This document shows, piece after piece, positions 1-10,687 of a stretch of 64,000 nucleotides of DNA. The position numbers and the translations under genes are program-made. The notes below the pieces were generated by a model. It ran no database searches. It saw only the letters and a list, made by a program, of their open reading frames with translations, and was not told the DNA's origin. Location of the stretch: contig JAAOMT010000283.1 of assembly GCA_016748015.1 (NCBI GenBank), positions 201,322 through 265,321 on the forward strand. The letters are read 5' to 3'. The number at the start of each line of letters is the position of its first letter. Positions within the stretch are counted from its first letter, which is position 1. This stretch comes from Geosiphon pyriformis (Eukaryota; Glomeromycota; Glomeromycetes; Archaeosporales; Geosiphonaceae).

Positions 1-1090
1 AATACTTTATCTCCAATTTTGTAGCTAATTATATTATCTGGTAACTGGTTATCATGTCTCACTTTTTGTTGTTTTTGTGATTGTTCAATATTTTGTGCTG
101 CTTTTCTTCTTTTGTTTTCTAAAGTTCCCATTAATTCATATGTTCTTCTAAGTAGTGTTTCCTAGAATGTTGCTTCCATGATAGTGTCATTTGGATAAGT
201 TGGGATAGTAAGTTCAACTGGTAATGTGGCTTTTCTTCCATAAACTAGTTCAAATGGTGTGAATTGTGTAGTATCTTGTTTTACTGTTCTATATGCTAGT
301 AGTATTGCTGGTATGAACAAATCTCATTCTTTTTCATGTTCGTTACTAATTTTCGCCAGTAATTCGCATAATGTGTGATTAAATTTTTCAACTAATCCAT
401 TTGTTTGAGGATAGTATGGTAATGACAGTAGTCGCTTGATTCCAAATTTTTGGCTAAGTTCTTTTAAGGTGCTGTTTATGAAGTGTGTGCCTTAATCTGA
501 TAGCAATTTTTGTGAACATCTATGTCGGCAAATTAAGTCTTCATGTATGAATTGAGCTACGGAAATAGCATCAGCTGTTTTAATAGCTCTAGCTTCTGGC
601 CATTTGGTGAGATAGTCCATGACTACTGCAATATAATGGTTGTTTCTTGTTGTTATTGGTAAGGGTCCAACTAAATCAATTCCGATTCTGTCAAATGGCT
701 GTCCAACTTTTATTGGTCTTAATAATTCCATTGTTTTTGCTCCTCCTCTTTGTTGGCATGGGTCACAATTTCTTATGTATTGGATTATGTCTGAACTCAT
801 TTTTGGCCAATAGTAATGGCTAGTTGCATGTTGAATAGTTGCTGTTTTTCCAAAGTGGCCTGAATGAATATCTGAGTGCATGTTAAATAAGATAGTTTTT
901 TTTTCATCTGTGGTTATAATTCTTAATGGATTATCTGGATTTTGTCAATTCTGGTAATAAAGTATGTGATTTTGGATGAAATAGTGTTTTGCTAATTTTT
1001 GGAGCTTAATTAGCTCTTTTACTGGCATTTTTTTGTCTATTTGTAGTGTTTCCAAGTATTGGCTGAGGTTTTTGTAAAGATAGTTGTTTA
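1..1090 (-). pseudogene. Integrase of element E1 (broken, runs off the edge)
   Basis: This segment would insert the element cDNA into host DNA. Reading leftwards from about 1090, one frame is kept to position 1. The N-terminal HHCC zinc domain (HSDIHSGH...CDPCQQRGG) lies at about 745-870. The catalytic core follows: first Asp in GIDLVGPLP, second Asp in LLSD just before the stop at 492, and Glu in GLVEKFNHTL near 385-415. Four stops interrupt the frame: TGA 945-947, TAA 492-494 (a Gln or Arg site), TGA 324-326 (at the conserved Trp of the EKEWD-type motif) and TAG 162-164 (probably Gln). No chromodomain is visible before the edge. A frame change separates it from RNase H. Confidence 0.9.
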
Positions 1091-1120
1091 TTGTTGTTGT
1101 GGCAGATGGGTTGGTGATTT

Positions 1121-2881
1121 TTATGTGTGTCTCATTCTTGACAAACAGTCAGCATTAACATTTTTGGTACCTTCTTTGTATTTGATAATATAATTGTATG
1201 GAGCTAACATTTGTGACCATCTGGTGTATTTTTTTTTTAGCGCTTTCTTGTTATTTAACCAGACCAGATCTCTATGATCTGTCATAATCTCAAAGGGTTG
1301 GTACTGTAAATACGTGTCAAAGTAAACACAACTCCAGACTACTGCTAAGCATTCAAGTTCATGTGCTGCATAGTTTTGTTCTGCCATATTGAGACTTCTG
1401 CTGGCATAAGCAATTACACATTCTCTTCTATTATCATCTTTTTGTGACAGAATGGCTCCAAGTCCAGTTCCAGAGGCATCTGTGGCCAAAATGAATTTCT
1501 TGTTGAAATTTGGATAGATTATTATTGGTGATTCAATAAGCTTTTGTCTAAGGTACTCAAAAGCTTTTTGTTGTGCTTCAGTCCATTCAAACTTCACATT
1601 TTTGAATAGTAGGTAATTAAGGGGTTTGGCGATGTTTGAAAAGTTTTCTACAAAGTGGCGGTAGTAAGATGCGAGTTCTAAAAAGCTTCTAACTTCTGAA
1701 ACGTTTCGAGATACTGGAAAATTTTTCACTTTGTCTATTTTTGATGAATCTGGTTTTATTCCATCTTTTCCAACTATGTGTCCTAAAAATGTTAGCTCAT
1801 TTTTCCCAAAGAAACATTTTTTTAGATTTAGTTTAAGTCCAGCATGTCTCAATCTTTCAAAAACTTGTTGTAAATGTTGGAAATGATCCGTGAATTTTGA
1901 CGAGAAAACATTTGTATCATCCAAGTAGACAACAACGGATTGCCACAAGATTCTGGAGTAAATTACGTCCATTAGTCTTTGAAATGTTGTGGGAGCATTT
2001 GTTAATCCAAATGGCATTACATTGAATTCATAATTGCCATTTTGTGTTGTGAATGCTGTTTTATGCCTATCTTTTGGGTCTATTTTCACTTGCCAGTACC
2101 CACTGGTCAAGTCCAGTGTAGAAAACCATTTTGCTCCTCCAAAAATGTCAAAAATTTTGTCAATTAACAGTATTGGGTATGAGTCTTTGGTTGTTTTGCT
2201 GTTTAGTTTGTGATAGTTGACACAAAATCTAATTTTTCCATTTTTTTTCCTTACTAAAACAACTGGTGAGAACTATGGACTTATTGATGGTTGTATTATT
2301 CCTTTTTCCAATATGCTTTGGACTTCTTCTCTGATAAAATTATGCTCTATTGGTGGAACACAGTAAGCACATTGTTTTTCAGGTCTGGTGTCTCCAGTAG
2401 GGATTTGGTGTTGAACCAAGTTGGTTCTTCTAAATTCGCCATTTCGTGAAAATATATCAAAGTATTTTAAAATTAATGCTTTTAATTGTTGCTGTTGGTC
2501 AGAATCCATTGTTTCAATGTTTAATTTGGCCAATTCTTCTGGTGTAAATTGATAGCATTCTAATGGTTGTTGCCAATTTATTGAAGTGAGTTCACAGTAG
2601 AAGATGATTTCTGAGAAATTTAGAATTTCTTGTGGTGTTGACGCGTTTTCTAGCTCCGTTTTGAGGTATCCAATAATGGTATCTTCCAGAATGTAGACAG
2701 GTTCTTCTGTGGTGTTTGCGATAGGAATTTTTATCCATTGAGCTTTATCAGCTGGAATAAAAAGGTTAATAAGTCCTATGAGAAACTGTTGGCAAGTTTT
2801 TGGATAGGGCTCAAATATTAGGTTTTTTTTTTTAATTGTCTTTTTTATTCTTATTTCTGATTTTCCATATGGTAGAAGCAT
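1121..2881 (-). pseudogene. Reverse transcriptase and RNase H of element E1
   Basis: This is the polymerase part of the polyprotein. The frame is open from 2881 to 1121 except for a TAG at 2273-2275, which stands where relatives have Trp in SPWSSPV. Visible in order: the RT entry region (IREEVQSILEKGIIQPSISP), FCVNYHKLN, TLDLTSGYWQV, NVMPFGLTNAPTTFQ, the catalytic YLDD box (VVVYLDDTNVF), FLGHIVGKDG, then RNase H beginning at FILATDASGTGLGAIL, with YAAHELECLA and TDHRDLVWL and the usual CLSRM end. Catalytic residues of RT and RNase H look intact, which makes this the best preserved part of E1. Confidence 0.94.
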
Positions 2882-2897
2882 GATGGACTGCTCATTT

Positions 2898-3368
2898 TTA
2901 ATTGCCTTTTTCCTCTATTGTTTCAGTGAAATTCGCTTCAATTCCTTTTCCTGTCGATCTGAAACCAAAAGTTTTTCTTGTTATTTGTGACAATTCCTCA
3001 CGATTTTCCACTGGCACAAATTTCCCAATTTTTACCAATGGTAGGAAAATTGCTTGTGCAATCTTTTTCTTAAATTCAATGGTATAAGGCTTTTCTGAAT
3101 TGTTCTGTAGCAAAACCATCAAATTTCCAGTGTATCTGGAGTCAATTACTCCTTCTTGAACGCTTATTTCTTTTTTCGCGAGGCTTGATCGCAACACTAT
3201 TTGAACCATTATTCCTGGTGGAATTTTAACTGCTATTTTTAAGTCAATTTTGGTGATGCTCCTGAGTGGTAACATTGTGGATTGGTCTTCTGAATAACGT
3301 AAATTGAATTCGGCATCGGTTGGATGGGCTCTTTTGGGTATTATTTCTAAGTGCCCGTTGTCGAAGTA
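2898..3368 (-). pseudogene. Retroelement dUTPase domain of E1
   Basis: It resembles trimeric dUTPases, which hydrolyse dUTP to dUMP and keep uracil out of DNA. The conserved motifs are in order: motif 1 degenerate as AHPTDAEFNLRY (about 3298-3330, beside the usual DAGYDL), motif 2 RSSLA, motif 3 GVIDSRYTG with the catalytic Asp and the Tyr, motif 4 KKIAQAIFLPL, motif 5 RKTFGFRSTGKG. It lies between the Cys-rich domain and RT, in a frame different from both. A TGA at 3369-3371 interrupts the frame just upstream, at a position that is Lys in E2. Activity is doubtful because motif 1 is altered and the frame is broken. The family call is firm because motifs 2 to 5 stand at the normal spacing. Confidence 0.9.
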
Positions 3369-3496
3369 TCAGATGTTGGTCACCTGTTTTAGGTCAGTAT
3401 AGGCTACAAATTTTTCTGACTCGGAACCATCAGGTGAGTCTTGTTGATTTATTGATTGATTTTGAGACTGCTGATTCTTAATTTCCATTTTTTTTT

Positions 3497-4135
3497 CTAA
3501 GCCCTTTTGTCTTGACACTCTTCACAGCACTGATTTTGGCATGGGATGAGACAGTTTTCGCAAAGGTAAGTGTTGATTTGGGTAAGGTATTGTTCTTGCT
3601 CTTGTCGAGTACATAGTTGTTGGTAGTAGTTCTGAAATTTGTCTACTGGGTCAAACATGTTGTAGCTGGCGATTTCGTCGGCTACTTCGGCTGACTCTTT
3701 CCAATGTTGTATTTCTTTAGTGGTTCCTCCTCTTATTTTGGCTTGTGCGGTGTTGTACAACTCATCCTCGTTGTGTGGATAGTGCTGTAGTCTTTTTAAC
3801 GCTCTGTTAAACACTGCTTTGAATGGCGTTCCTCCTTTTACCCAGTCACAGATAAGGATCATGTATTGGCAAGTTGCGTCACATGTTCCTCCTCTGCCTG
3901 GTATGTCGTTCCAGTCGCACCCTTTTGGTAACAGTTCTCCACAAGCAAGACACGGTTCCTCATCCCATTTTCTGTGTCTTTCTGGGTAACCGTATTTTTT
4001 TTTGTTACAATGGTTACAATAGTAGTGGATGGGGTTTCTTGGGTCTTTGTTTGGTGTGCTGTACGCAGTCATAGATAAGAGTTTTTTCTTGCAAACCAAG
4101 CATTCTAGCTTTGGTCTGTGTTGCTGGTGGTTTTT
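3497..4135 (-). pseudogene. Unfamiliar Cys-rich domain between protease and dUTPase (E1)
   Basis: About 200 residues that I do not recognise. Cysteine pairs stand at both ends: YYCNHC near the N-terminus, then PCLACGELLPKGCDW and a TCDATCQY segment, then a helical middle (GGTPFKAVFNRAL), and a C-terminal cluster LCENCLIPCQNQCCEEC. The spacing suggests two or three zinc-binding units. The same pattern recurs in E2 at 13080-13700 with about the same spacing, so it is a true domain of this family. It is in the frame of the protease, separated from it only by a TGA at 4136-4138. A role in nucleic-acid binding or particle assembly is a guess from the Cys pairs. Confidence 0.75.
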
Positions 4136-5419
4136 TCATGAACTTACCTGGTTCCATTCAGATTTTTCTTTGCTGGTCCATGTTGGTACGGCTGGTAGTC
4201 CTGTTCTTTGGTTATCAGTCCAAGAGAGCTGATAAGTTTCAATGGCTGGTAGTGCTGGATTTTCTTCAAATTCAAAGATAGGTTTTTGGTTGGTATTGGG
4301 TTTTTGAAAGTGGCCACAGGTGGCTGAAATTTTGGCCTGGTGGCTATTATAATTGATCAGAAGCTCTTGGGTGGTCCAGTCTAAGGTGGCATTGGCTTTT
4401 GTTAGCCAGTCATTCCCTACTAATGCTTGATATTGTGTAGCATCCATTACTAATACTTTTGTAGGTATTACTATGCCATTAATTTCAAAAGAGAATGAGT
4501 CGATTTCACCATGAGGCAGCTTTGTACTTTCATCGGCTGTTATGATTTGGAACGTCGCGGCATGATCAACTTTGAAACCTAGTTGGTTTACTAGTTGAAG
4601 CGTTATGATGCTTCCAGCGGATCTGCTGTCTAAGATAAGTTTGATTGGGGTATTGTTTACAGTGGCTTCCGTATATATAGCAGTGATTGGGCATTTTTTG
4701 TCCAATGCTGCTCCACTGAACATAGCTTTGTTTTCCTCTAATTCAAAAGGAAAAATAGCTGCGAGGCTGCTATCTTTAGTGGCAACTGCCGGTGGTATTG
4801 TCTGGCTTAATTTGTTGGAGGAATTCTTGGTTCTGTTTATGTTTCTACTGTTATTATTTCCGATGATCAGATTTTCTGGTATATTAAGGTAAGTTTGTTG
4901 ATAATTTTGGTAGTTTGGATTGGTTTGCTGATTGGTTTCAGCACGGTTTGGATTTCTCTGAACCAACACATTCTGGTTCCACATGGGCTGATTTCGGGCC
5001 TCAGGACGCCAATTCAGATTGGCTATCATGGGCTGTTGCTGGTAAACTCCTTGATTTTGATATGTGGTGGGATATTGGCGTGGTATTGGCGTGTACTGGT
5101 TTCTGGGCATTTGGGATGACGCATAGTAATTATTTTCGCATGCTTCCTGCATCATTCGCATTCGACATTGACTAATCAAATGTCCTACACGTTTGCAAAA
5201 ATGACAGGCGCGCATTTCTGTTCTGAATTCCTGGCGCGATAAGCAATTATTTTGACTGTCACTGACTTCTTGGCTGCGTCTTTGGGGTGGTTGGTATGTA
5301 TTTCTTTTTGGATCTGGGATGAAGTAACTTTCTATTTTCTTAGAGAGTTCCTCCCCTAATTGTATTACTCTTTTCTCTAATGTTTCTGTATTATTTTCCT
5401 CCATTACCATGTTAACCAT
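4136..5419 (-). pseudogene. Nucleocapsid knuckle and aspartic protease of E1
   Basis: The protein has a zinc knuckle, CHFCKRVGHLISQC (CX2CX4HX4C, about residues 73-86), then a Gln/Asn/Pro-rich linker of about 130 residues, then a retropepsin-like aspartic protease. The active-site loop reads LILDSRSAGSI where the expected triplet is DSG, so Gly has become Arg, a GGA-to-AGA change. The later hydrophobic and flap elements (VLVMDATQYQALVGNDWL) match E2 closely. It lies in the same frame as Gag upstream and the Cys-rich domain downstream. The protease would cleave the polyprotein; the Gly-to-Arg change probably kills it. Confidence 0.88.
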
Positions 5420-5608
5420 TTAACTATGATTAGCTTCTTTCTTAGCCAATTCAAGAGCTCTGGTGAGCATAATGGCTTCTGATAAGGAATTAGGGTGGAT
5501 AGGGCGTACTCTTCCTAAAATGCTGCCTTTTAATTCTCTAATAAACTAATTTAAAACCTGAGGATCAGTGTAGTATCCTTGTTTAATCGCTTCAATCTGA
5601 CAGCAAAT

Positions 5609-6823
5609 TCAATTGAATCGAGCAAGATATTGGGTGACAGTTTCACCAGTATTTTGTTTAATAGTATTGAATTCGTTCTGTAATTGGATTACAGCATTTG
5701 GGTCGCTAAAATACTTCAGGAGTGCATTTTTAAATTTAGCAAAGCTTGTGGGTTTTGTTTCCAGGCTTTGATACCATGAGTCGGCTGTGCCTTTTAGGAA
5801 GAAAGATAATGTTTGAATTGCTTTTTGGTCATTCCAGTTATTTGCATGGATGGCTTTTTGTGCTTCTCTGAGCCATGTGTGCACATCTGTTTCTTCTTCC
5901 TCTTCTGAGAAATCTGTTAGTCTTGTAATGTATAATGTGGTCATTTCGTTGCTGTTTTCTGCTGGTGGGCTTATTGGTCTAAGAAAAGGTGGGATGATAT
6001 TTCCTTGAGCATCCCTAAAGGTGGCTTCTCTTATATCTGGTTCTTCCTCTTGATCACGAGTTTCTTGGTTTCTGGACTGGCTGCTTGTTCCAATGACTGG
6101 TCTTGTGATTGTTTTTTTACTGGTCTCTTTTTCGGATTCCGATTCAGACTCCTCTTCACAGTTTTTAAACCCCGTTCTAAATTTTGGCTAAAAAAGAGGG
6201 TTTTGGAATAGTGATAAATATCCTTCTGTAATTGGTATGTCTTTCCAGTTACATTGTTTAATTTTATCAGTATAACTAGGAGTTTTTGGCATTTGTGGAG
6301 TTGATGTTGATGATGATGCAGCTCCTAATGGAATTTGTATCTTATTTTCTGGTGAAAAATAGTATGATTTATCTTCTGGTGAATAAATACGTTGTTTTTT
6401 TATTGATTGAGTGACAGTTTTCTTTGGTGTTTGAGCTGGTGTTCCTAGTTTTTGCTGGTTACTTTTCTAATTAGTTTCTAAATTTTCTTTGGTTTTGTTG
6501 GCACGTTCCCTAGTGTTTCCTGTGGATATTGGAAAATTTTCATTGGCGTATTGCTCAATTTCTTGATGGATTTTGACAATAATTGTGGCTATTACTGCTA
6601 CTTCTTTTGTAGTGTATTGTGATAATTCTCTATACAATTCAAGTTTTGTGTCGTGTGGTTCTTTTTCCTTTTCTATATGATAATTTATTCTGGTGTTGAT
6701 ATAATAAGTGAGGACAGATTCTGCTGGACAACACTCTTCTGGTAATCCAAGATCACTTTGATTTTGTGTGTAAATAGCATGGCAGAATTTAAGAACAGTA
6801 AGATTAGGGGTTTTTGTCACCAC
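5609..6823 (-). pseudogene. Gag capsid region of E1
   Basis: Two open pieces (6467-6823 and 5609-5944) lie in one frame with the protease. The distal piece carries the Ty3-type Gag signature: TWLREAQKAI, then FFLKGTADSWYQSLE, then FKNALLKYF and QNTGETVTQYLARFN. The N-terminal piece begins with Met at 6823 shortly after the primer-binding site and is mostly helical and charged; it is specific to this group. Stops between the pieces break the gene. Gag would form the particle that packages the RNA. Confidence 0.85.
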
Positions 6824-6893
6824 TTTTGTCTTTTTCTTTTTAGTAATAAATTATTGCTAATTATTATTTCTTTTTTGATTTTTTTTTCTTGTA

Positions 6894-6905
6894 GGATTCA
6901 CCAAA
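6894..6905 (-). other. Primer-binding site of E1
   Basis: Directly after the LTR end (GTAACA, minus strand) comes TTTGGTGAATCC. TGG is the complement of the tRNA CCA end. E2 and E3 have TTTGGTGC at the same place, which supports the call. Confidence 0.7.
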
Positions 6906-7250
6906 TGTTACAGGATGGTTTTCTTGTTATATTTAATTGCTGATATCCCATTTTAATTGCAATCAGTCTTTTGTGAGTTTCTCAATTCTATTTGTGTGAT
7001 AATGTCACTGTTATACTGAAGGCTTTCTTTTTAATGTTGTGATGTAAGTTATTCTTCAATTCCTGATTGTTGTGTGTGTTTATGTACTCCTTCTCAGAGG
7101 CTGAACTAAAATCTACCCACTGTCTGGGGTCTTTTCTGAGGCTATTCTTGCAATTGTCTGATGTGTTTTTCTAATCTAGAAACACAGAATGCTAATGGTC
7201 TTTAGCGCTTTTTTTAATTCTTACAATAAAGCTTTTATCAATTAGTAACA
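6906..7250 (-). repeat. Probable 5' LTR of E1 (about 345 bp)
   Basis: The inner end is fixed by the primer-binding site and by GTAACA. The outer end is inferred from TGTTAC (plus-strand GTAACA at 7245-7250), which gives the same TGTTAC/GTAACA inverted termini as E2 and E3. The partner LTR lies outside the window, so the outer boundary cannot be proved here. Confidence 0.55.
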
Positions 7251-7865
7251 ACGTGAATAATCTTGATCAAGAATTATTCTTCCAAGAGATTCAGTTGATG
7301 AATGATAGTTTCATTCAATAAACAATACAAGTAAGTTTCTTAATACTTTGGGTTGTGATAATTCAGTTTTAAATATTCTTTTTCATTTCTTTTTGATTTA
7401 AAGGTTTCTTGGAATATTTAATTTGAAAGTATGATTTAAAGTGGAGTTTGTTGGATAAAATTGGATTTATTGCTTGATAAGTTATGATTTTTATTACTTG
7501 ATTGTTTTTTTTCCCAATATTAAAACTACTATATATATACATGTTTGTAGTTCTATGAGAAAACACATTGTAATACTTTCTTTTTGATATTTCAACCTGG
7601 TGTTTGCTGCTATCACCAGTTGGTGTTGGCTGCTATTGTGAACTGGTGCTTGCCACTATTGCGAAATGGTGTTTGCTATTATGTTAATCATTAACTTTCT
7701 AAGATTATTACTGCGCTATATTATGATTGAATAGTTTGTATTATTTTTATGATTCTTTTTGCTAAATTCTTAAACTATAATAGCAGTTACCAATTTACCA
7801 ACAGGCTTAACAATAAATTCAACCAATGTCAACAATTTGGCCAAGTTAGATTCCAAAGACATGAG
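7251..7865. other. AT-rich spacer with no gene seen
   Basis: Between the E1 LTR and the LINE fossil I see only AT-rich sequence and the 23-bp tandem repeat listed separately. Open frames here are short and have no recognisable motif. Confidence 0.6.
7597..7688. repeat. 23-bp tandem repeat, four copies
   Basis: Four adjacent 23-bp units start at 7597, 7620, 7643 and 7666. Each begins with (C/T/A)TGGTG(T/C)T and carries GC(T/C)(G/A)CTAT or a decayed form of it. The unit is much more GC-rich than the surrounding DNA. Confidence 0.8.
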
Positions 7866-9147
7866 TCAAAATAAAATCAAAGAATTATTTTCAATCTCAG
7901 AAAAAAAAGTAAAAGTTACTAATAGAAAGAAATCAAAAAAGCCCAGAGGGGCTAACATTTTAGCATAAGACTTTACACTCAGAAAGCATGGAACAAACAT
8001 CTTGGGAGCCTTGGAAAGAAAAGACAAAGACATCTTACAATTTACAGCCAAGTGGCCTATTTCTTAACACCTAAAACAGCACCAACAACCAGATGTTTCT
8101 TATCAGATACAACATTTTTTAAGTGTATTAGTCTTAAAAATAGTAGCATCTAGATCAACTTGAGATCCAAACATAACCAGAGCAAACCAAAAATAATGAC
8201 CAGAATTAGGAAAGCAAAGAATAAAACATATCTGACCACCAATTTGAAAAATCATATTACTAATTTTAAAAACAGTATAGTCAAAAAAAAGATTGACCAA
8301 TTTGGTCTTAAACTTATTATAAAACAAAATAGTCTTATTCTGATTTACCAAAAAAAGAATCCTAATACTATCTTTGCTTACCAAAACTGACCAATAACTT
8401 AAAACAGATACAGCAAAGTTTAACATTTCAAAATGAACAATTACATATTGCCAAATATTAACAGACTTTAGCATAACATGAGTAATGCTATCAAACACAC
8501 TGAAAACTGTCTTAATATTAGCAGCAAATATACTCAAAGGCACATCATACAGTATAACAGCAGCAAAAGGGGAACCAAACTCAGAAACCACCAAAGACTT
8601 GGCAATTTTTAGGGTGATCAAACAAATAAAACTTGTAAGCTCAACTAAAAATACAGCTTTCAGAGATACTTAAGGAGCAAACTTCATACAAAAAAGCTTT
8701 ATATTGTCTTTTGACACTGACTTTGCATTCAAAAAACCATATACAGACTGAAAAACAGTCTTAATATGTGCTAATTTGATCTTAAAAGTAGCACCAAGCA
8801 CTAAAGTAGAGGCCATTCATTCAGCAAACCTTTAATAACTAACAATAGTTTTTTAAGCATTACCAGCAGCAGCACCAAAAACCAAAGGAAGAAATGATTC
8901 AGTTTCCATTTGATCACTTCAGTTTTCAAAAACAGATAACACCACAGAAAATAGTTGCTTTGCTTTTAGAACTGGTAAAGATCTGCTAAAAAGCACTATA
9001 TTTAACAACACAGCCAGTGGTTAATCTTGGTTCATCTTAGATAATGTGTTAGATGATGCTAATAGCATCAGGTGTTGAAGCTATAAAAGAAAAAACCAGC
9101 TTGTTCACTAATCTATTATTAAAAACTTTTGGGCTCTTGGTTGGAGT
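7866..9147 (-). pseudogene. Fossil LINE ORF1 (RRM-like and CCHC), interrupted by E2
   Basis: The minus strand keeps a decayed version of the LINE ORF1 found in copies 1 and 2. NIWQYVIVHFE stands where copies 1 and 2 have LWQKAIVEL or LWQKAVVEF, and YWSVLVSKDSIRI matches KWSFLIEKDSVRV in copy 2. Further on, a zinc knuckle CFRC-stop-EIGHLAVNC (CX2CX4HX4C with one Gln-to-TAA change) is followed by SKAPK and SYAKM, as in the family. Many residues are shifted to Ile, Phe, Asn and Lys, as expected from heavy C-to-T and G-to-A erosion. E2 starts exactly where the reading stops at 9147; its N-terminal part seems to lie beyond E2 at 17333-17600. Confidence 0.7.
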
Positions 9148-10114
9148 TGTTACTGGAGGTTTTTGGTCTCTTCTTAACTCTTGTATGTTTGTTGTAATGC
9201 TGTTAATTCACAATTATAGGAAGTGTTTGAACCTCCGATAACTGAATTTATCTTCAAATTATCTCCTATAATTTGAACTGCTGGGCTTATAAGTGGAATG
9301 GCCAATTCCATGCCAGTTACTTTGTATAGTTACGTTGTAATAAACATCAACTCTTTCCCAGGAATTGCTTGTTTAGAAGCTCATTAAAAATGTGTAGTTA
9401 CTTTGCTGTGAAAATCAACTCTTCTACAGGAATCTTGTTTGTAGGTTACCCTAATAATTATAATAAGAAAATAAAAGAAATGTAAAAGAAATAGAATTTT
9501 ATCAAAGAAAACGTTTTCTATCCAGGTCTGGAGTCACTAACAGTTTACTGAAATTGGTAGCTAATCAATTTCAAAATGTTAGTTGGGTTTTGGGAATTTT
9601 TCAAGTGCAATAATTAAAGAATTTGGTTTTTTGAATTATTTAATATTTATTTATTTCTGTGTGTGTTGGAATGGTTCTAAGTAATAAATCTAAAGTAAGA
9701 TACATTTTCTCAAAGAGAGAAGCTCTTTTTTTATACAACTTGTTGTAACACTATTCTATGAACCTGAACTTTGCTCTTTTTTCAATTTCGCTGAACTAAA
9801 GATACATTTCAGTGAACTATAAGTTATTTCTGCAAACTATTAGATATTTTGGTAAACTATCAATTATTTCAGCGAATTTTTACAAATTTCAGCAAACTTT
9901 TGAATGTTACATATTTCGGGGTATTGCATGATTGATCATCACACTTAGGTTACCTTTGTGTTACGTACAAATTGGGTTATTAATTAAATGATAATTTTGG
10001 ACATTTTGCTAATGTAATAAGTGATAATTTGAAACGATAATATATGCTGATTAATGATAAGATTTATAAGGGTAATTTTATGCTAAACAATATCTCTAAT
10101 TTTGTCTGGTAACA
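9148..10114 (-). repeat. 3' LTR of E2
   Basis: 967 bp, matching 16366-17332 along its whole length with scattered, mostly transition, differences. On the minus strand it begins TGTTACCAGAC and ends GTAACA. A sub-region at about 9780-9910 repeats a motif of the type TTTC(A/T)G(C/T)GAACT several times. Confidence 0.95.
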
Positions 10115-10131
10115 TAACCTCCTCCTCAAGA
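10115..10131 (-). other. Polypurine tract of E2
   Basis: On the minus strand CTTGAGGAGGAGGTTA directly precedes the LTR start TGTTAC. This is the expected place and composition for the plus-strand primer. Confidence 0.7.
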
Positions 10132-10687
10132 CTGAGCTCTGTTAAAGTCCAAGTACTGTCTGTAATTTCCAGATAATAATCCAAAATTATTGAAGAAATT
10201 TGGTCTGAAAATTGTTGAAATTTCAGTTCTGTGAGCTTTCTAATATATTGAATCTTCAAAGGCTGTAAAATTAGGTTTTGTAGGGTGAGTTCCTCCTCTT
10301 CTTTGACAATTATCACAAGACTTAACATATTCATGAATGTTTTTTCTTATTTGAGGCCAAAAATAATATTTTAATGTTCTCTGGGTGGTGCTGTCTTTTC
10401 CTAGGTGTGCTGATGAAGAGTCTGAGTGCATGTTATATAAAATGGTTTCTTTTTCATGTTTTTGTATTAATCTGAGTGGATTGTCTGGGTTTTTGAAGTT
10501 TTGATAATAAATAATGTTGTTGTATAAGAAGTATTGTTTGGCTTGTTGTTGTAACTGATGTTTTTTATATGGGGACCAATCTGTTGGGATTGTTAATGTC
10601 TCCAAATATTGTTTAAGATTGTTGTAGTTTTCGGGGTTCATTGTTTGTTGTTTTGTTGTTAATTCAAATGGGTGTTGTTTTTATGTT
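10132..10687 (-). pseudogene. Integrase remnant of E2: zinc domain only
   Basis: The reading frame at 10240-10641 contains the RNase H-integrase linker and the HHCC domain (HSDSSSAHLGKDS ... CDNCQRRGG). After GGTHPTKPN the family similarity stops, and only about 200 bp remain before the LTR, with no DD(E) catalytic core. A separate 83-residue frame (10083-10334) reads into the LTR and may be the original polyprotein tail. An internal deletion removed the core, so E2 could not insert on its own. The frame differs from that of RT, unlike the rest of E2. Confidence 0.82.

Larger units (their letters stand above)
1..7250 (-). mobile_element. Ty3-type LTR retrotransposon E1 with dUTPase, left part outside window
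   Basis: Read on the minus strand the order is LTR, primer-binding site, Gag, CCHC knuckle and protease, Cys-rich domain, dUTPase, reverse transcriptase, RNase H, integrase. RT before integrase is the Ty3/gypsy (Metaviridae) order. The integrase runs off the left edge, so the 3' LTR and the target-site duplication cannot be seen. The element is broken by nonsense codons (for example at 162, 324, 492, 945, 2273, 3369 and 4136) and by frame changes near 1100, 2890 and 3400. The related element E2 keeps Gag to RNase H in one frame, so the frame changes here are damage and not programmed shifts. Confidence 0.93.

Noticed and set aside
2881-4136. Programmed frameshifts between protease, dUTPase and RT in E1
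   Set aside because: In the related E2 these domains share one frame, so the shifts in E1 are most simply indels.
8160-8673. Plus-strand frames opposite the fossil ORF1
   Set aside because: They are the mirror of a minus-strand coding relic and show no domain.
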